Assembly (NCBI RefSeq): GCF_001894765.1
Contig: NZ_BCWV01000002.1
Location: 496,001 to 560,000, forward strand
From: Rhodococcoides corynebacterioides NBRC 14404
Lineage (GTDB): Bacteria > Actinomycetota > Actinomycetes > Mycobacteriales > Mycobacteriaceae
DNA length: 64,000 bases
Direction of reading: 5' to 3'
The position numbers and the translations under genes are program-made. Below are positions 53,619 to 62,345 of the stretch, one piece after another (the first letter of the stretch is position 1; each line of letters begins with the position of its first letter). The notes beneath the pieces were generated by a model, which worked only from the letters and a program-made list of their open reading frames with translations, made no database searches and was not told the DNA's origin.

Positions 53619-55061
53619 TCAGCGGGCGGAGATCCGGTAGTACTTGATCTTCCGGTAGAGCGTCGCGCGGCTCATCCCGAGGCGCTCGGCCGCGTCGGCC
53701 ATCGTGGTCCCGCCGGCCAGAACTCGCACTATCTCGCTGCGCTCGAACGCCTCGATCGTCGACAGTCGTCGACCGCCGGAGTCGGAGAGAAGGTCCGCCG
53801 GGAGGGCGGGTACGTCGACGACGTCCACCCGGCGGACCGCGTCCTCGACGACGCGGCGGAGGTGGATGCAGTTCTGCGGCCAGGAGAACTGTTGCAGGAC
53901 CCGGTCCGCCGCGGCCGTGAAGGCAACGTCGCGTCCGCGGACGTTGCGCGCGATCCGGTGGGCCAGGGGCGCGACGTCACCGGGACGGTCGCGGAGCGGG
54001 GCGAGGGGCACGGTGTCCGCGATCGCCGAGGCGAACGCGGCCGGAATCGCCGCGAAGTTCTCCGCGGTGACGACCACGGGCATCGCTGCTCCGGGACCGG
54101 CGAACAGGACGGTCGCCAGGCGGTCCGCGACGTACGTGGACAAGGAGTCGACGTCACGGACGACGACGACGGTGTCGGTCCGTCCCGCCTCGAAATCCCA
54201 CAGTGACAACCAGGAATCGGCGTCGTCCGGATCGGGTGCACCCGCGGTGAGAACACGGCGATCGGGCCAGGCGCGCCGAGCGGCGACCTCGGCGGCGGTG
54301 GCGCGGCCGGATCCCGGCTCGCCCAGAACGGCCACCACGCGACCGGCGGTCAGGGCTGCTCGGGTGGAGGTGACGGCTGCCGTCCAGTCGGAGCCGAGGT
54401 CCTCGACGGCGCGGCCGAGTCCGTGGTCGACTCGGAAGACCGAGCGACGCGGTCGGGTGGGGGCCCGTCCGGTGGTCGAGTGGCGACTGAGCATGGTCGC
54501 TGCGATCGTGCCGGCGGTGGCGCGCGCCAGGGTGAGCAGCAATTCGCTGGAGGACCGGGACCAGGTGGTCACGTTGACGGCGCCGTCGAGTCGGCCCGTC
54601 GTCGGATCGATGACCGGGGCTGCAGCGCAGGTGAATCCGGACAGACTGCGGGAGTAGTGCTGCTCCGCACGGACCAGGGTGGGTGCGTGGTCGGCGAGCG
54701 CGAGTCCGAGGCCGTTGGTGCCGACCTCGCGTTCGGAATAGCCGAACCCGGGGGCGAGGTGGACTGCGTCGAGCGCTCGGAGAAGGGTCCGATCGCCGCT
54801 GAGACGGGTGAGGACGACGCCGTGGGCGTCGGTGAGCATCATCCCTACCGGTTCGCTGGTCATCGACCGGTGCAGATCGGCGAGAACGGCGTCGCCGCAC
54901 TCGTGGAACAGCGATCCCGGAGCCCCGGTTCCCGCGAACGTCGGCTCGACCGCGTCCAGCGGAATGCCGTAGGACCGGCTCCGTTCCCAGGACGCACGCA
55001 CACGCGGCGGGACGGGAGCGCCGACAACGTCTCGCTCGCCGTCTCGTGCCTCCACCTGCAT
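53619..55061 (-). CDS. MimR/AcoR-type GAF-AAA activator
   Basis: This 480-residue regulator has a GAF-like N-terminal region (about 60-200; MTSEPVGMMLTDAHGVVLTRLSGD, GFGYSEREVGTNGLGLAL), a degraded AAA+ core with Walker A GEPGSGRAT near 265, and a Fis-type helix-turn-helix end (TMADAAERLGMSRATLYRKIKYY). The GAFTGA loop needed for contact with sigma-54 is absent, consistent with its use in actinobacteria. The VGTNGLG stretch is typical of the activator of propane monooxygenase (MimR) and of AcoR/DhaR. It is divergent from prm/mim-type accessory genes and likely controls them through the palindrome at 55095. Confidence 0.87.
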   Translation of the reverse strand: MQVEARDGERDVVGAPVPPRVRASWERSRSYGIPLDAVEPTFAGTGAPGSLFHECGDAVLADLHRSMTSEPVGMMLTDAHGVVLTRLSGDRTLLRALDAVHLAPGFGYSEREVGTNGLGLALADHAPTLVRAEQHYSRSLSGFTCAAAPVIDPTTGRLDGAVNVTTWSRSSSELLLTLARATAGTIAATMLSRHSTTGRAPTRPRRSVFRVDHGLGRAVEDLGSDWTAAVTSTRAALTAGRVVAVLGEPGSGRATAAEVAARRAWPDRRVLTAGAPDPDDADSWLSLWDFEAGRTDTVVVVRDVDSLSTYVADRLATVLFAGPGAAMPVVVTAENFAAIPAAFASAIADTVPLAPLRDRPGDVAPLAHRIARNVRGRDVAFTAAADRVLQQFSWPQNCIHLRRVVEDAVRRVDVVDVPALPADLLSDSGGRRLSTIEAFERSEIVRVLAGGTTMADAAERLGMSRATLYRKIKYYRISAR

Positions 55062-55094
55062 GTGACCCACATTACAGTTTCGGGTGCCGCGCAC

Positions 55095-55111
55095 CGTCTC
55101 AATCTGAGACG
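55095..55111. promoter_or_regulatory. Perfect 17-bp palindrome CGTCTCA-ATC-TGAGACG
   Basis: CGTCTCA (55095-55101) and TGAGACG (55105-55111) are exact complements around ATC, in the 135-base gap between the activator gene and the amidohydrolase gene. Its length and symmetry match a binding site for a dimeric Fis-type domain, so it is the likely activator site. No -24/-12 sigma-54 promoter was found. Confidence 0.65.
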
Positions 55112-55196
55112 CCGACGGCCTGTCCGCGCCCCCTCGCGCCTCCTAGCGTGAATGCCATCAGGTGTGGCGACAGTCACACAGGGAAAGGGAGCCCGG

Positions 55197-56246
55197 ATGT
55201 ACACCAAGGACGGCACCAGCTACTTCATCGTCGACGCGCACGTGGCGTTGTGGGACGCGCGACCCGAGAACCAGCGCAACGTCCACGGTAAGCAGTTCAT
55301 CGACTGCTTCTACGACTACCACCGCAACCTGTCTCCGGAGAGCGAGCTCTGGACGTACGAGGAGTACCTCTACCAGGGCGGCGAGCGGTTCATGAAGGAC
55401 CTGTTCGAGGACGGTTACGTCGACCATGCGATCTTCCAGCCGGCTCGGCTCGGGGAGTTCTACGTCGACGGTTTCGGGCAGACCGAGGAGGCGTGGGCGC
55501 TTACGCAGGCCAACCCCGGCAAGCTGACCTACAACCACAATTTCGATCCTCGCAACGGGGAGGCCGGATTGGACCAACTCCGCGCGGACGCGGAACGGTT
55601 CGGGCTGAAGGGCGTCAAGCTCTACACCGCCGAATGGCACGGCGATTCCCGTGGATACCGGCTCGACGACGACTGGACGCGGCGCTACCTCGAGGTGTGT
55701 CGAGAGGTCGGCATCCGCAACATCCACGTGCACAAGGGCCCGACCATCCGGCCGCTCGATCGGGATGCCTTCGACGTCGCGGATGTCGACCACGTCGCTA
55801 CCGACTTCACCGACCTGAACTTCGTCGTCGAGCACTGCGGCCTGCCCCGCCTGGAGGACTTCTGCTGGATCGCCACGCAGGAGCCGAACGTGCACGCCGG
55901 TCTCGCCGTGGCGATGCCGTTCATGTTCACTCGCCCGAAGTACTTCGGGCAGATTCTCGGTGAGCTGCTGTATTGGGTGGGGGAGGATCGCATCCAGTTC
56001 TCCAGCGACTACGCGCTGTGGACGCCTCGGTGGCTGGTCGAGTCCTTCGTCGATTTCGAGATCCCCGAGGAGCTCACCGAGTACCCGGCGCTCACCGAGA
56101 ACCAGAAGCGGAAGATCCTCGGGCTCAACGCGGCTGCGATGTACGACATCGAGGTGCCGGCCCATCTGAGGGTCGCCGACGCGGACGAGACCGCGACGGG
56201 CCCCCGCGGCGCGGATCGCGTCGCCGACGACCTGGTGGGCGCATGA
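55197..56246 (+). CDS. Amidohydrolase-family protein of the prm/mim type
   Basis: This 349-residue protein has a TIM-barrel amidohydrolase-2 fold: IVDAHVALWD at the N-terminus (H15 at the metal-site position), GLKGVKLYTAEWHGDSRGY, NIHVHKGP, VEHCGLPRLEDFCW and FSSDYALW with a conserved Asp. It matches the amidohydrolase encoded directly after the four monooxygenase genes in propane-monooxygenase (prm/mim) clusters, where its role is unclear, perhaps in enzyme maturation. Here no monooxygenase gene precedes it. The ATG at 55197 follows AAGGGAG. It is coupled by ATGA to the DUF59 gene. Confidence 0.87.
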   Translation: MYTKDGTSYFIVDAHVALWDARPENQRNVHGKQFIDCFYDYHRNLSPESELWTYEEYLYQGGERFMKDLFEDGYVDHAIFQPARLGEFYVDGFGQTEEAWALTQANPGKLTYNHNFDPRNGEAGLDQLRADAERFGLKGVKLYTAEWHGDSRGYRLDDDWTRRYLEVCREVGIRNIHVHKGPTIRPLDRDAFDVADVDHVATDFTDLNFVVEHCGLPRLEDFCWIATQEPNVHAGLAVAMPFMFTRPKYFGQILGELLYWVGEDRIQFSSDYALWTPRWLVESFVDFEIPEELTEYPALTENQKRKILGLNAAAMYDIEVPAHLRVADADETATGPRGADRVADDLVGA

Positions 56247-56968
56247 CCGCGGACTCCCGGCGCGCGGATGCCCGACGAACGGAGGCGTGGCGGGCCCTGG
56301 ACAGGGTGATCGACCCCGAACTCGACGAGCCGGTGACCGATCTCGACTTCGTGGCCTCGTTGGAGGTGTCCGACGACGGCGACGTCGCCGTCCACCTGCG
56401 CCTCCCCACGTCCTTCTGTGCGCCGAACTTCGCCTACCTGATGGCATCGGACGCGAAAGCGGTGCTGTCGGAACTCGACTGGGCACGATCGGTGTCGGTC
56501 GCGCTCGACGACCACCACGATTCGGCGATCATCAACGCCGGCCTCGCGGCGGACGCGGGCTACCGCGGAACGTTCGGGTACGAGGCCGACGACGACCTGG
56601 AGGAGCTGCGCACGACGTTCCGACGCAAGGCGCACGTGGCGGCGATGGAACGCAGCCTCACCGCCCTGATGGCGGCCCACCCGTGGCGCAGCCCGCAGGA
56701 CATGGCCACCGTCGTCCTCGGTGATCTGCCGCCGGGGCGCACCACGGACGACCTGCTCGACCGACGGTCGGCGATCGGCCTGTCGACTCGCCCCGACGCA
56801 CCGGTCATGGTCGACCACCTGGGCGCGGGGTACGTCGGCCTCGACGTCCAACTGGCTCTGCGCCGGGCGCGTTCCACCCGCATCTCGATCGAAGGGAACG
56901 CGCATTTCTGCCGCGGCTTGCTGCGGACGCGGTACGACGACCCCGACCGCACCACCATCTCGGCCTGA
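56243..56968 (+). CDS. DUF59/MIP18-type iron-sulfur assembly protein of the prm/mim type
   Basis: This 241-residue protein has an N-terminal DUF59 domain (about 12-95; LDRVIDPELDEPVTDLDFVASLEV, LRLPTSFCAPNFAYLMASD with a cysteine at the usual metal-binding position). A C-terminal extension of about 140 residues is specific to the prm/mim-cluster version (LRRARSTRISIEGNAHFCRGLLRTRY). DUF59 proteins assist iron-sulfur or di-iron centre assembly, so in prm clusters it probably helps mature the hydroxylase. It overlaps the amidohydrolase stop and is 35 bases before the alcohol dehydrogenase gene. Confidence 0.87.
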   Translation: MTADSRRADARRTEAWRALDRVIDPELDEPVTDLDFVASLEVSDDGDVAVHLRLPTSFCAPNFAYLMASDAKAVLSELDWARSVSVALDDHHDSAIINAGLAADAGYRGTFGYEADDDLEELRTTFRRKAHVAAMERSLTALMAAHPWRSPQDMATVVLGDLPPGRTTDDLLDRRSAIGLSTRPDAPVMVDHLGAGYVGLDVQLALRRARSTRISIEGNAHFCRGLLRTRYDDPDRTTISA

Positions 56969-57003
56969 CCCGGGCCGCACTGTCGAGAGGACACACACCC
57001 ACC

Positions 57004-58038
57004 ATGAGTTCGATGCGTGCCGTACAGGTCGTGGGATACCACGAGAAACTGCAGATGACGGAACTGCCGATACCCGAGCCGACGGGCCCGTTCGACGTGA
57101 TAGTCCGGATCGGCGGGGCGGGCGTCTGCCGGACCGATCTGCACATCCTCGAAGGCCAATGGGCCGAGAAGTCGAAGGTGACGCTGCCGTACACCATCGG
57201 TCACGAGAACGCCGGGTGGGTACACGCGGTGGGATCGGCGGTCACGACCGTGGCCGAGGGCGACAAGGTGATCGTGCACCCGCTCGTCACCTGCGGCTTC
57301 TGTCGCGCCTGCCGATCCGGAGACGACGTCCACTGCGAGCAGAACCAGTTCCCGGGCATCGACACCCACGGCGGGTACGCGGAGTACCTCAGAACGTCGG
57401 CGCGCAGCGTCGTGAAGATCGACGACTCGCTCGAACCCGCCGACGTCGCCGCCCTCGCGGACGCCGGACTGACGGCGTACCACGCCGTCGCCAAGGCCTC
57501 TCGCACTCTGACGCCGCGTGATCGTGTGGTCGTGATCGGGGCCGGCGGACTGGGGCACATCGGGATTCAGGTGCTCACGGCGCTCACTCCGGCCGAGATC
57601 GTGGTGGTCGATCGGAACCCCGACGCAGTGGCGTTGGCGGAGACCATCGGCGCGCACCACGGCGTGGTGGCCGACGGCGGCCAGGTGGAGGCCGTGCAGG
57701 ACCTCACCGGTGGCCTCGGCGCCGAGGTGGTGATCGACTTCGTCGGCGAGGGCGGTGCGACCGCCGAGGGCGTCGCGATGCTGCGGCAGGCCGGTGACTA
57801 CTACGTCGTGGGCTACGGCGAGAACATCGACGTCCCCACCATCGACATCGTCTCCGCCGAGTTGAACATCGTCGGTAACCTGGTGGGGTCCTACAACGAC
57901 CTGTGCGATCTCATGGCTCTCGCCGCGCGCGGCGCGGTGGTGCTGCACACGGCGAAGTACGCCCTCGACGACTTCCAGTCCGCCATCGACGATCTCGACG
58001 CCGGCCGGGTGCGCGGCCGGGCCATTCTGACCCCCTGA
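57004..58038 (+). CDS. Zinc-dependent NAD(P) alcohol dehydrogenase of the prm/mim type
   Basis: This 344-residue medium-chain dehydrogenase has catalytic zinc ligands C42 and H67 with E68, structural zinc cysteines C97, C100, C103 and C111, and the nucleotide-binding GAGGLGHIG near 180. The sequence around QVVGYHEKLQMTELPIPEP and GAGVCRTDLHILEGQW matches the alcohol dehydrogenase encoded in propane-monooxygenase clusters (PrmE-type), which oxidises alcohols formed from alkanes. Normally a chaperonin gene (groEL/mimG) follows; here an ABM-domain gene does. Confidence 0.9.
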   Translation: MSSMRAVQVVGYHEKLQMTELPIPEPTGPFDVIVRIGGAGVCRTDLHILEGQWAEKSKVTLPYTIGHENAGWVHAVGSAVTTVAEGDKVIVHPLVTCGFCRACRSGDDVHCEQNQFPGIDTHGGYAEYLRTSARSVVKIDDSLEPADVAALADAGLTAYHAVAKASRTLTPRDRVVVIGAGGLGHIGIQVLTALTPAEIVVVDRNPDAVALAETIGAHHGVVADGGQVEAVQDLTGGLGAEVVIDFVGEGGATAEGVAMLRQAGDYYVVGYGENIDVPTIDIVSAELNIVGNLVGSYNDLCDLMALAARGAVVLHTAKYALDDFQSAIDDLDAGRVRGRAILTP

Positions 58039-58119
58039 CCGGATCGGCCGAGCAGTGCGCCGGCCGCGAATCCCCTCCAGCCGAGAACCACTCGGACACC
58101 GACCCCGCAGGAGCGTTCC

Positions 58120-58443
58120 GTGATCTTCATCGTCGTCAAGTTCACCACCAAGCCCGACTGGACCGACCGCTGGCCGGACCACGTCGCCGAGTTCACCGCG
58201 GCCACCCGTGCCGAGGAGGGCTGCCTGTGGTTCGAGTGGTCCAAGAGCCTCGAGGAACCGAACACCTTCGTGCTCGTGGAGGCCTTCCGTGACGGTGATG
58301 CCGGCAGTGCGCACGTGAACAGTGACCACTTCCGGAAGGCGATCGAGGAGCTGCCGAAGGGCTTGGCGTCGACGCCGAAGATCATCAGCGAGTCCATCGA
58401 GGCCACCGGGTGGAACGAGATGGGCGAGATGTCGGTCGACTGA
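58120..58443 (+). CDS. ABM-domain putative quinol monooxygenase
   Basis: This 107-residue protein forms a single antibiotic-biosynthesis-monooxygenase (YgiN-like) dimeric alpha/beta barrel: FIVVKFTTKP, a central EEGCLWFEWSKSLEEPNTFVLVEAFRD, and AHVNSDHFRKAIEEL. Such proteins oxidise quinols or act as monooxygenase-like folds without cofactors. It starts with GTG at 58120 behind GGAG, 81 bases after the alcohol dehydrogenase, and ends at a strong hairpin, so it closes this operon. Confidence 0.87.
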   Translation: MIFIVVKFTTKPDWTDRWPDHVAEFTAATRAEEGCLWFEWSKSLEEPNTFVLVEAFRDGDAGSAHVNSDHFRKAIEELPKGLASTPKIISESIEATGWNEMGEMSVD

Positions 58444-58457
58444 CCGCCGTCCGATTG

Positions 58458-58501
58458 CGCACACTGCCGTGGTTCCCGTCGGGGGGTCACGGCAGTGTGC
58501 G
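58458..58501 (+). terminator. Strong terminator hairpin after the ABM gene
   Basis: CGCACACTGCCGTG (58458-58471) and CACGGCAGTGTGCG (58488-58501) pair perfectly over 14 bp with a 16-base loop, starting 14 bases after the stop codon. It separates the accessory operon from the AceE-like gene. Confidence 0.85.
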
Positions 58502-58503
58502 TC

Positions 58504-58578
58504 ATTCTGCGCAGTCGACGCGGGAACTGTTGTTCCTACTGGCGGGTAATGATCGACTGAGGACTGCGTTCTGCGCAG
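58504..58578 (+). promoter_or_regulatory. Promoter region of the AceE-like gene with two TTCTGCGCAG boxes
   Basis: TTCTGCGCAG occurs at 58505-58514 and again at 58569-58578, 64 bases apart. Each contains the 8-bp palindrome CTGCGCAG. Between them is TAATGAT (near 58546), a good -10 candidate. Two identical boxes around a promoter, about six helical turns apart, suggest cooperative binding of a regulator that has not been identified. Confidence 0.45.
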
Positions 58579-58602
58579 GCCGTACACGATCAGGGGGATG
58601 GG

Positions 58603-61005
58603 ATGACGGACACGATGGACACGACCGACGCCGGCAACGCGATCGAGGTGCGGACGCAGGCGGGGGCTACCTCGTCCGAGCGCGACGTATTGCGGGACGT
58701 CGAGGACTCGGTCCTGTGGATCGCGACCGCGATGATCCACCACGCCAACCGGGTTCGGCCGAATCCCTCCGGCATGAAGGTCGGTGGCCACCAGGCGTCC
58801 AGTGCCTCGCTGGTGACGATCATGACCGCGCTGTGGTTCGAGCGGCTGCGGCCCGAGGACCGCGTGTCGGTGAAGCCCCACGCCTCGCCCGTCCTGCACG
58901 CGATCAACTACCTGCTCGGTGAGCTCGACCAGCGCTACTTGACCACGCTGCGCGAATTCGGCGGACTGCAGTCCTACCCGAGCCGCGCGAAGGATCCCGA
59001 TCCGGTGGACTATTCGACCGGGTCCGTCGGGATCGGTGCCACCGCCCCGATCTGGGGCGCCATGGCGCGACGCTACGTCGACACCGCGTTCGGCGGACCG
59101 GACACCGTGAGCCACGACGTGCCTGCGACCGGACGTCAGTACTCGTTGGTCGGTGACGCGGAACTGGACGAGGGCGCCGTCTGGGAGGCCATCCTCGACC
59201 CGGCCGTGGCCGAGCTGGGCGAGATCGTGTGGATCGTCGACCTCAACCGTCAGTCGCTGGATCGGGTGGTGCCGAACATCGCCGCCGGGCGCCTGGAAGC
59301 GATGTTCGCCGCCGCTGGATGGCAGGTGCTGACCGTGGCGTTCGGCGCGCTGCTGGAGGCGTTGTTCGCCCGGCCCGGCGGAGATGCCCTGCGCCGCCGC
59401 ATCGTCGGCATGTCCAATCCCGAATATCAGCGCCTCCTGCGGTGCGACGCGGACGAACTGCGTACCCGACTGCCCGGCGAGGGTGCGGACGGCGAGGCGA
59501 TCTCGGCCCTGGTCGCGGACGTGGACGACACCGAGCTGGTGCGGGCGTTCCGCAACCTGGGTGGTCACGATCTCGACGCGTTGCGGAACGCCTTCGACGC
59601 GATCGACGACACCCGTCCGACAGTGATCATCGCCTACACGATCAAGGGCCACCGCCTCCCGACCGAGGGGCATCCCCAGAACCACTCGGCGCTGCTCACG
59701 GTCGAGCAGTTCGAGGACCTCGCGGCGGACATGGGCCGTGATCCGCAGAACCCCTGGGCGCGGCCCCACGTCGATTCCGACGCCGGGCGGCTGTGTGCTC
59801 TCACCGCCGATCGACTGCGACGGACGCCGGTGTCCGCCGCGACCCCGCCGACCGTGCCCGCGGACTTCGGCCGGACCCCGGCGGGCACGTCGACGACGCA
59901 GGCGGCGCTGGGTCGTGTGTTGCTGGATCTGACCCGTTCCGCGCCGGATGCGGCGGCGCGTGTGGTGACCGTGAGTCCCGACGTCAGCAGCACCACCAAC
60001 CTCGCGGGGTGGCTCAACAAGGTCGGGGTGTGGTCGCCGCAGGAGCGTCAGGACTGGTTCGCCGACGACCCCGAGACGATCATGCACTGGCGCGAGAAGC
60101 CCACCGGCCAGCACATGGAACTCGGCATCGCCGAGACCAACCTGGTGGGACTCATCGGCGAGCTCGGCGCCACGTGGAGCCGCTGGGGTCAGCCGCTGTT
60201 CCCCATCGGCGTGCTGTACGACCCGTTCGTCGAGCGGGCCCTCGAACCCTGGTCCTACGGCATCTACGCCGGCGGGCAGTCGATTCTGGTGGGCACGCCG
60301 TCCGGCGTCACCCTCGCCGCCGAAGGTGGTGCGCACCAGTCGATCACGACGCCGTCCGTCGGCCTCGAACAGCCCGGGTGCGTGTCCTGGGAGCCGGCCT
60401 TCGCCGTCGACGTGGAATGGACGCTGCTCGCCTCGATGGCGCAACTCGGTCGTCCCGACGGGACCTCGTCGTACCTCCGGCTGTCGACCCGCCCGGTCGA
60501 CCAGTCCCTGGCCGCGGTGCCGACGGATCCGGCCGCGCGCGAGCGTCGACGTCGGCACGTGGTGGCGGGTGCGTACCTGCTGCGCCGGGCCGAGCGCCCG
60601 GCGGTCACGCTGGTGGGTATGGGCGCCCTCGTGACCGAGACGCTCGCCGCCGCGGATCGTCTGGCCGACCTCGGCATCGACGCCGACGTCGTCTGTGTCA
60701 CGAGCCCCGGTCTGCTGTTCGAGGCGGTGCAGGCTCGCCGAGGTGTGCAGGACGGATCGTCCTGGATTCTCGATCGGGTGTTCCCGGCGGACCGCGCCGT
60801 GCCGATGGTGACCGTGCTCGACGGGCACCCGCACACGTTGGCCTTCCTCGCCACCGTCAATCGGGTCGAGTCGATCTCGTTGGGCGTCAGCCGGTTCGGA
60901 CAGGTCGGGTCCCTGGAAGAGGTGTATCGCTGGCACGGCATCGACACCGATTCCGTGGTGCGCGCCGCCCTCGACCTGGTGGGCGACGAACCCGGACGGT
61001 CCTGA
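58603..61005 (+). CDS. AceE-like thiamine-diphosphate-dependent E1 enzyme
   Basis: This 800-residue protein aligns in layout with homodimeric pyruvate dehydrogenase E1 (AceE) and transketolase-like enzymes. The N-terminal part holds GGHQASSAS, HASPVLHAINYLLG and the cofactor motif GDAELDE (184-190) with N215. The transketolase-like middle domain carries HMELGIAETNLVGLIGELG with the catalytic Glu. GDA replaces the usual GDG. Standard AceE is about 890 residues, so this is shorter. No E2 or E3 gene is near, so it may use a different acyl acceptor or substrate. It has its own promoter region and terminates one base from the convergent transporter gene. Confidence 0.82.
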   Translation: MTDTMDTTDAGNAIEVRTQAGATSSERDVLRDVEDSVLWIATAMIHHANRVRPNPSGMKVGGHQASSASLVTIMTALWFERLRPEDRVSVKPHASPVLHAINYLLGELDQRYLTTLREFGGLQSYPSRAKDPDPVDYSTGSVGIGATAPIWGAMARRYVDTAFGGPDTVSHDVPATGRQYSLVGDAELDEGAVWEAILDPAVAELGEIVWIVDLNRQSLDRVVPNIAAGRLEAMFAAAGWQVLTVAFGALLEALFARPGGDALRRRIVGMSNPEYQRLLRCDADELRTRLPGEGADGEAISALVADVDDTELVRAFRNLGGHDLDALRNAFDAIDDTRPTVIIAYTIKGHRLPTEGHPQNHSALLTVEQFEDLAADMGRDPQNPWARPHVDSDAGRLCALTADRLRRTPVSAATPPTVPADFGRTPAGTSTTQAALGRVLLDLTRSAPDAAARVVTVSPDVSSTTNLAGWLNKVGVWSPQERQDWFADDPETIMHWREKPTGQHMELGIAETNLVGLIGELGATWSRWGQPLFPIGVLYDPFVERALEPWSYGIYAGGQSILVGTPSGVTLAAEGGAHQSITTPSVGLEQPGCVSWEPAFAVDVEWTLLASMAQLGRPDGTSSYLRLSTRPVDQSLAAVPTDPAARERRRRHVVAGAYLLRRAERPAVTLVGMGALVTETLAAADRLADLGIDADVVCVTSPGLLFEAVQARRGVQDGSSWILDRVFPADRAVPMVTVLDGHPHTLAFLATVNRVESISLGVSRFGQVGSLEEVYRWHGIDTDSVVRAALDLVGDEPGRS

Positions 61006-61006
61006 G

Positions 61007-62263
61007 TCACGTGCCGGTGCGCAGGGCCAAACCCGCCCATCCCGCCGCGACCACGGCGAGACCGGCGACGTACAGGGCCATCGGGGTCCAGCCGGCGGTC
61101 TGGAAGACCAGACCGCCGGTCCACCCGATCACCGACGATCCGGCGTAGTAGAAGAGGTTGTAGAGCGACCCGGACTGCGCGCGGCCCACCGTCGCGCGGT
61201 GGCCCGTCCAGCCCGACGCGATGGCGTGCGCGGCGAAGAAGCCCATGGTGAAGACGACGAGCCCGGTGAGGATCACGGCGAGCGCGGACGCCGCGGTGAG
61301 GGCGACACCGGCGATCATGACGGCCGTGGATCCCGCGAGCACCGCACGCCGCCCGAGGCGGCCGGCGAGTTGTCCGGCGACCCGAGAGGACACCGTGCCG
61401 GACAGGTAGGCCACGAAGAGCAGGCCGATGATCGACTGGGGGAGTCCGAACGGCGGTGCCTCGAGCCGGAATCCGAGGTAGTTGTAGACGGTGACGAATC
61501 CGCCCATGAGCAGGAACGCCTGCCCGTAGAGCGCGAGCATGCCGCGGTCGGCCAGATTGGCGCGGATCTTGTCCCACAGCCCGGTGTCGTCGTCACGCGC
61601 GGGAAGCGGCCGACGGGGCTTCGGGGCGAGCGCGAGGAACGCGGCCGCGGCGGCCGCCGCCATGATCGAGACGGTGAGCGTGCCCAGTCGCCAATCGACG
61701 TGCTCGGCGATGGGGGCGGCAACCACCCGTCCGAGGAGTCCTCCGATCGTGGTGCCGGACACGTAGGTGGCCGCGGCCACCGCGGTGTGCCGTCGATGTA
61801 CCTCCTCCGAGACGTAGGCGATGGCAATGGCGGGCAGCCCGCCGAGGGCCATGCCCTCGAGGAAGCGAACACCGAGCAGCATCGGCAACGACGGGGACAG
61901 TGGGACGATCAGGCCGAGCACGGTCGCGGCGACGACGGACAGGCTCATCGCGCGGACCCGACCGAGGCGATCGGCGACCACCGACCACGGCAGTACGGAG
62001 ACCGCGACGCCGACCGTCGCGAAGCCGACCGCCAGGGAGGACTGCGACGGGGTGATGCCGAGATCGGATGCGATCAGCGGGAGGATGCCCTGGACCGAGT
62101 AGAGCTGCGCGAACGTGGCGATTCCGGCCGCGAGCAGCGCGATCACGAGGCGCCGGTAGGCGCGCGATCCTCGCGGATGTCCGTCCCAGTCCTGGTCCCC
62201 GTCCTGATCACCGGCGTGGTCGGGATTCACCTCGGTCGGGGAGAGCGTCGTCCGTTCCGTCAC
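61007..62263 (-). CDS. YnfM-like MFS transporter
   Basis: This 418-residue protein has twelve helices. LLAAGIATFAQLYSVQGILPLIASDLGITPSQSSLAVGF is the typical first segment of the YnfM/AraJ-like exporter group, followed by VVADRLGRVRAM and RFLEGMALGGLPAIAIAYVSEE. The GTG at 62263 was taken because the upstream extension carries no similarity. It is divergent from the LysR gene, a common exporter-regulator pairing. The substrate is unknown. Confidence 0.87.
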   Translation of the reverse strand: MTERTTLSPTEVNPDHAGDQDGDQDWDGHPRGSRAYRRLVIALLAAGIATFAQLYSVQGILPLIASDLGITPSQSSLAVGFATVGVAVSVLPWSVVADRLGRVRAMSLSVVAATVLGLIVPLSPSLPMLLGVRFLEGMALGGLPAIAIAYVSEEVHRRHTAVAAATYVSGTTIGGLLGRVVAAPIAEHVDWRLGTLTVSIMAAAAAAAFLALAPKPRRPLPARDDDTGLWDKIRANLADRGMLALYGQAFLLMGGFVTVYNYLGFRLEAPPFGLPQSIIGLLFVAYLSGTVSSRVAGQLAGRLGRRAVLAGSTAVMIAGVALTAASALAVILTGLVVFTMGFFAAHAIASGWTGHRATVGRAQSGSLYNLFYYAGSSVIGWTGGLVFQTAGWTPMALYVAGLAVVAAGWAGLALRTGT

Positions 62264-62304
62264 GTCGTCCCACGGTAGGCACCGCCGTCGCATACGTCCA
62301 ATGC

Positions 62305-62324
62305 ATGAGTGCTCGGTCATTCAT
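62305..62324. promoter_or_regulatory. Candidate LysR operator ATGAGTG-N6-CATTCAT
   Basis: An imperfect dyad (six of seven matches) in the 82-base gap between the exporter and the LysR gene, 22 bases from the LysR start. Position fits an autoregulatory LysR site. The symmetry is modest. Confidence 0.35.
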
Positions 62325-62345
62325 TCATCTCGGTATCGTGAGCGC

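Noticed and set aside
53619..55196. Sigma-54 promoter and sigma-54-dependent activation
   Set aside because: The activator lacks a GAFTGA loop, no TGGC-N9-TTGC element was found in the gap, and this bacterial group generally lacks sigma-54.
56560..60936. A 1,458-codon open frame on the minus strand
   Set aside because: It is antisense to four well-supported genes (DUF59, alcohol dehydrogenase, ABM and AceE-like). Its predicted protein is Arg/Gly/His-rich without any recognisable domain, as expected for a shadow frame in GC-rich DNA.
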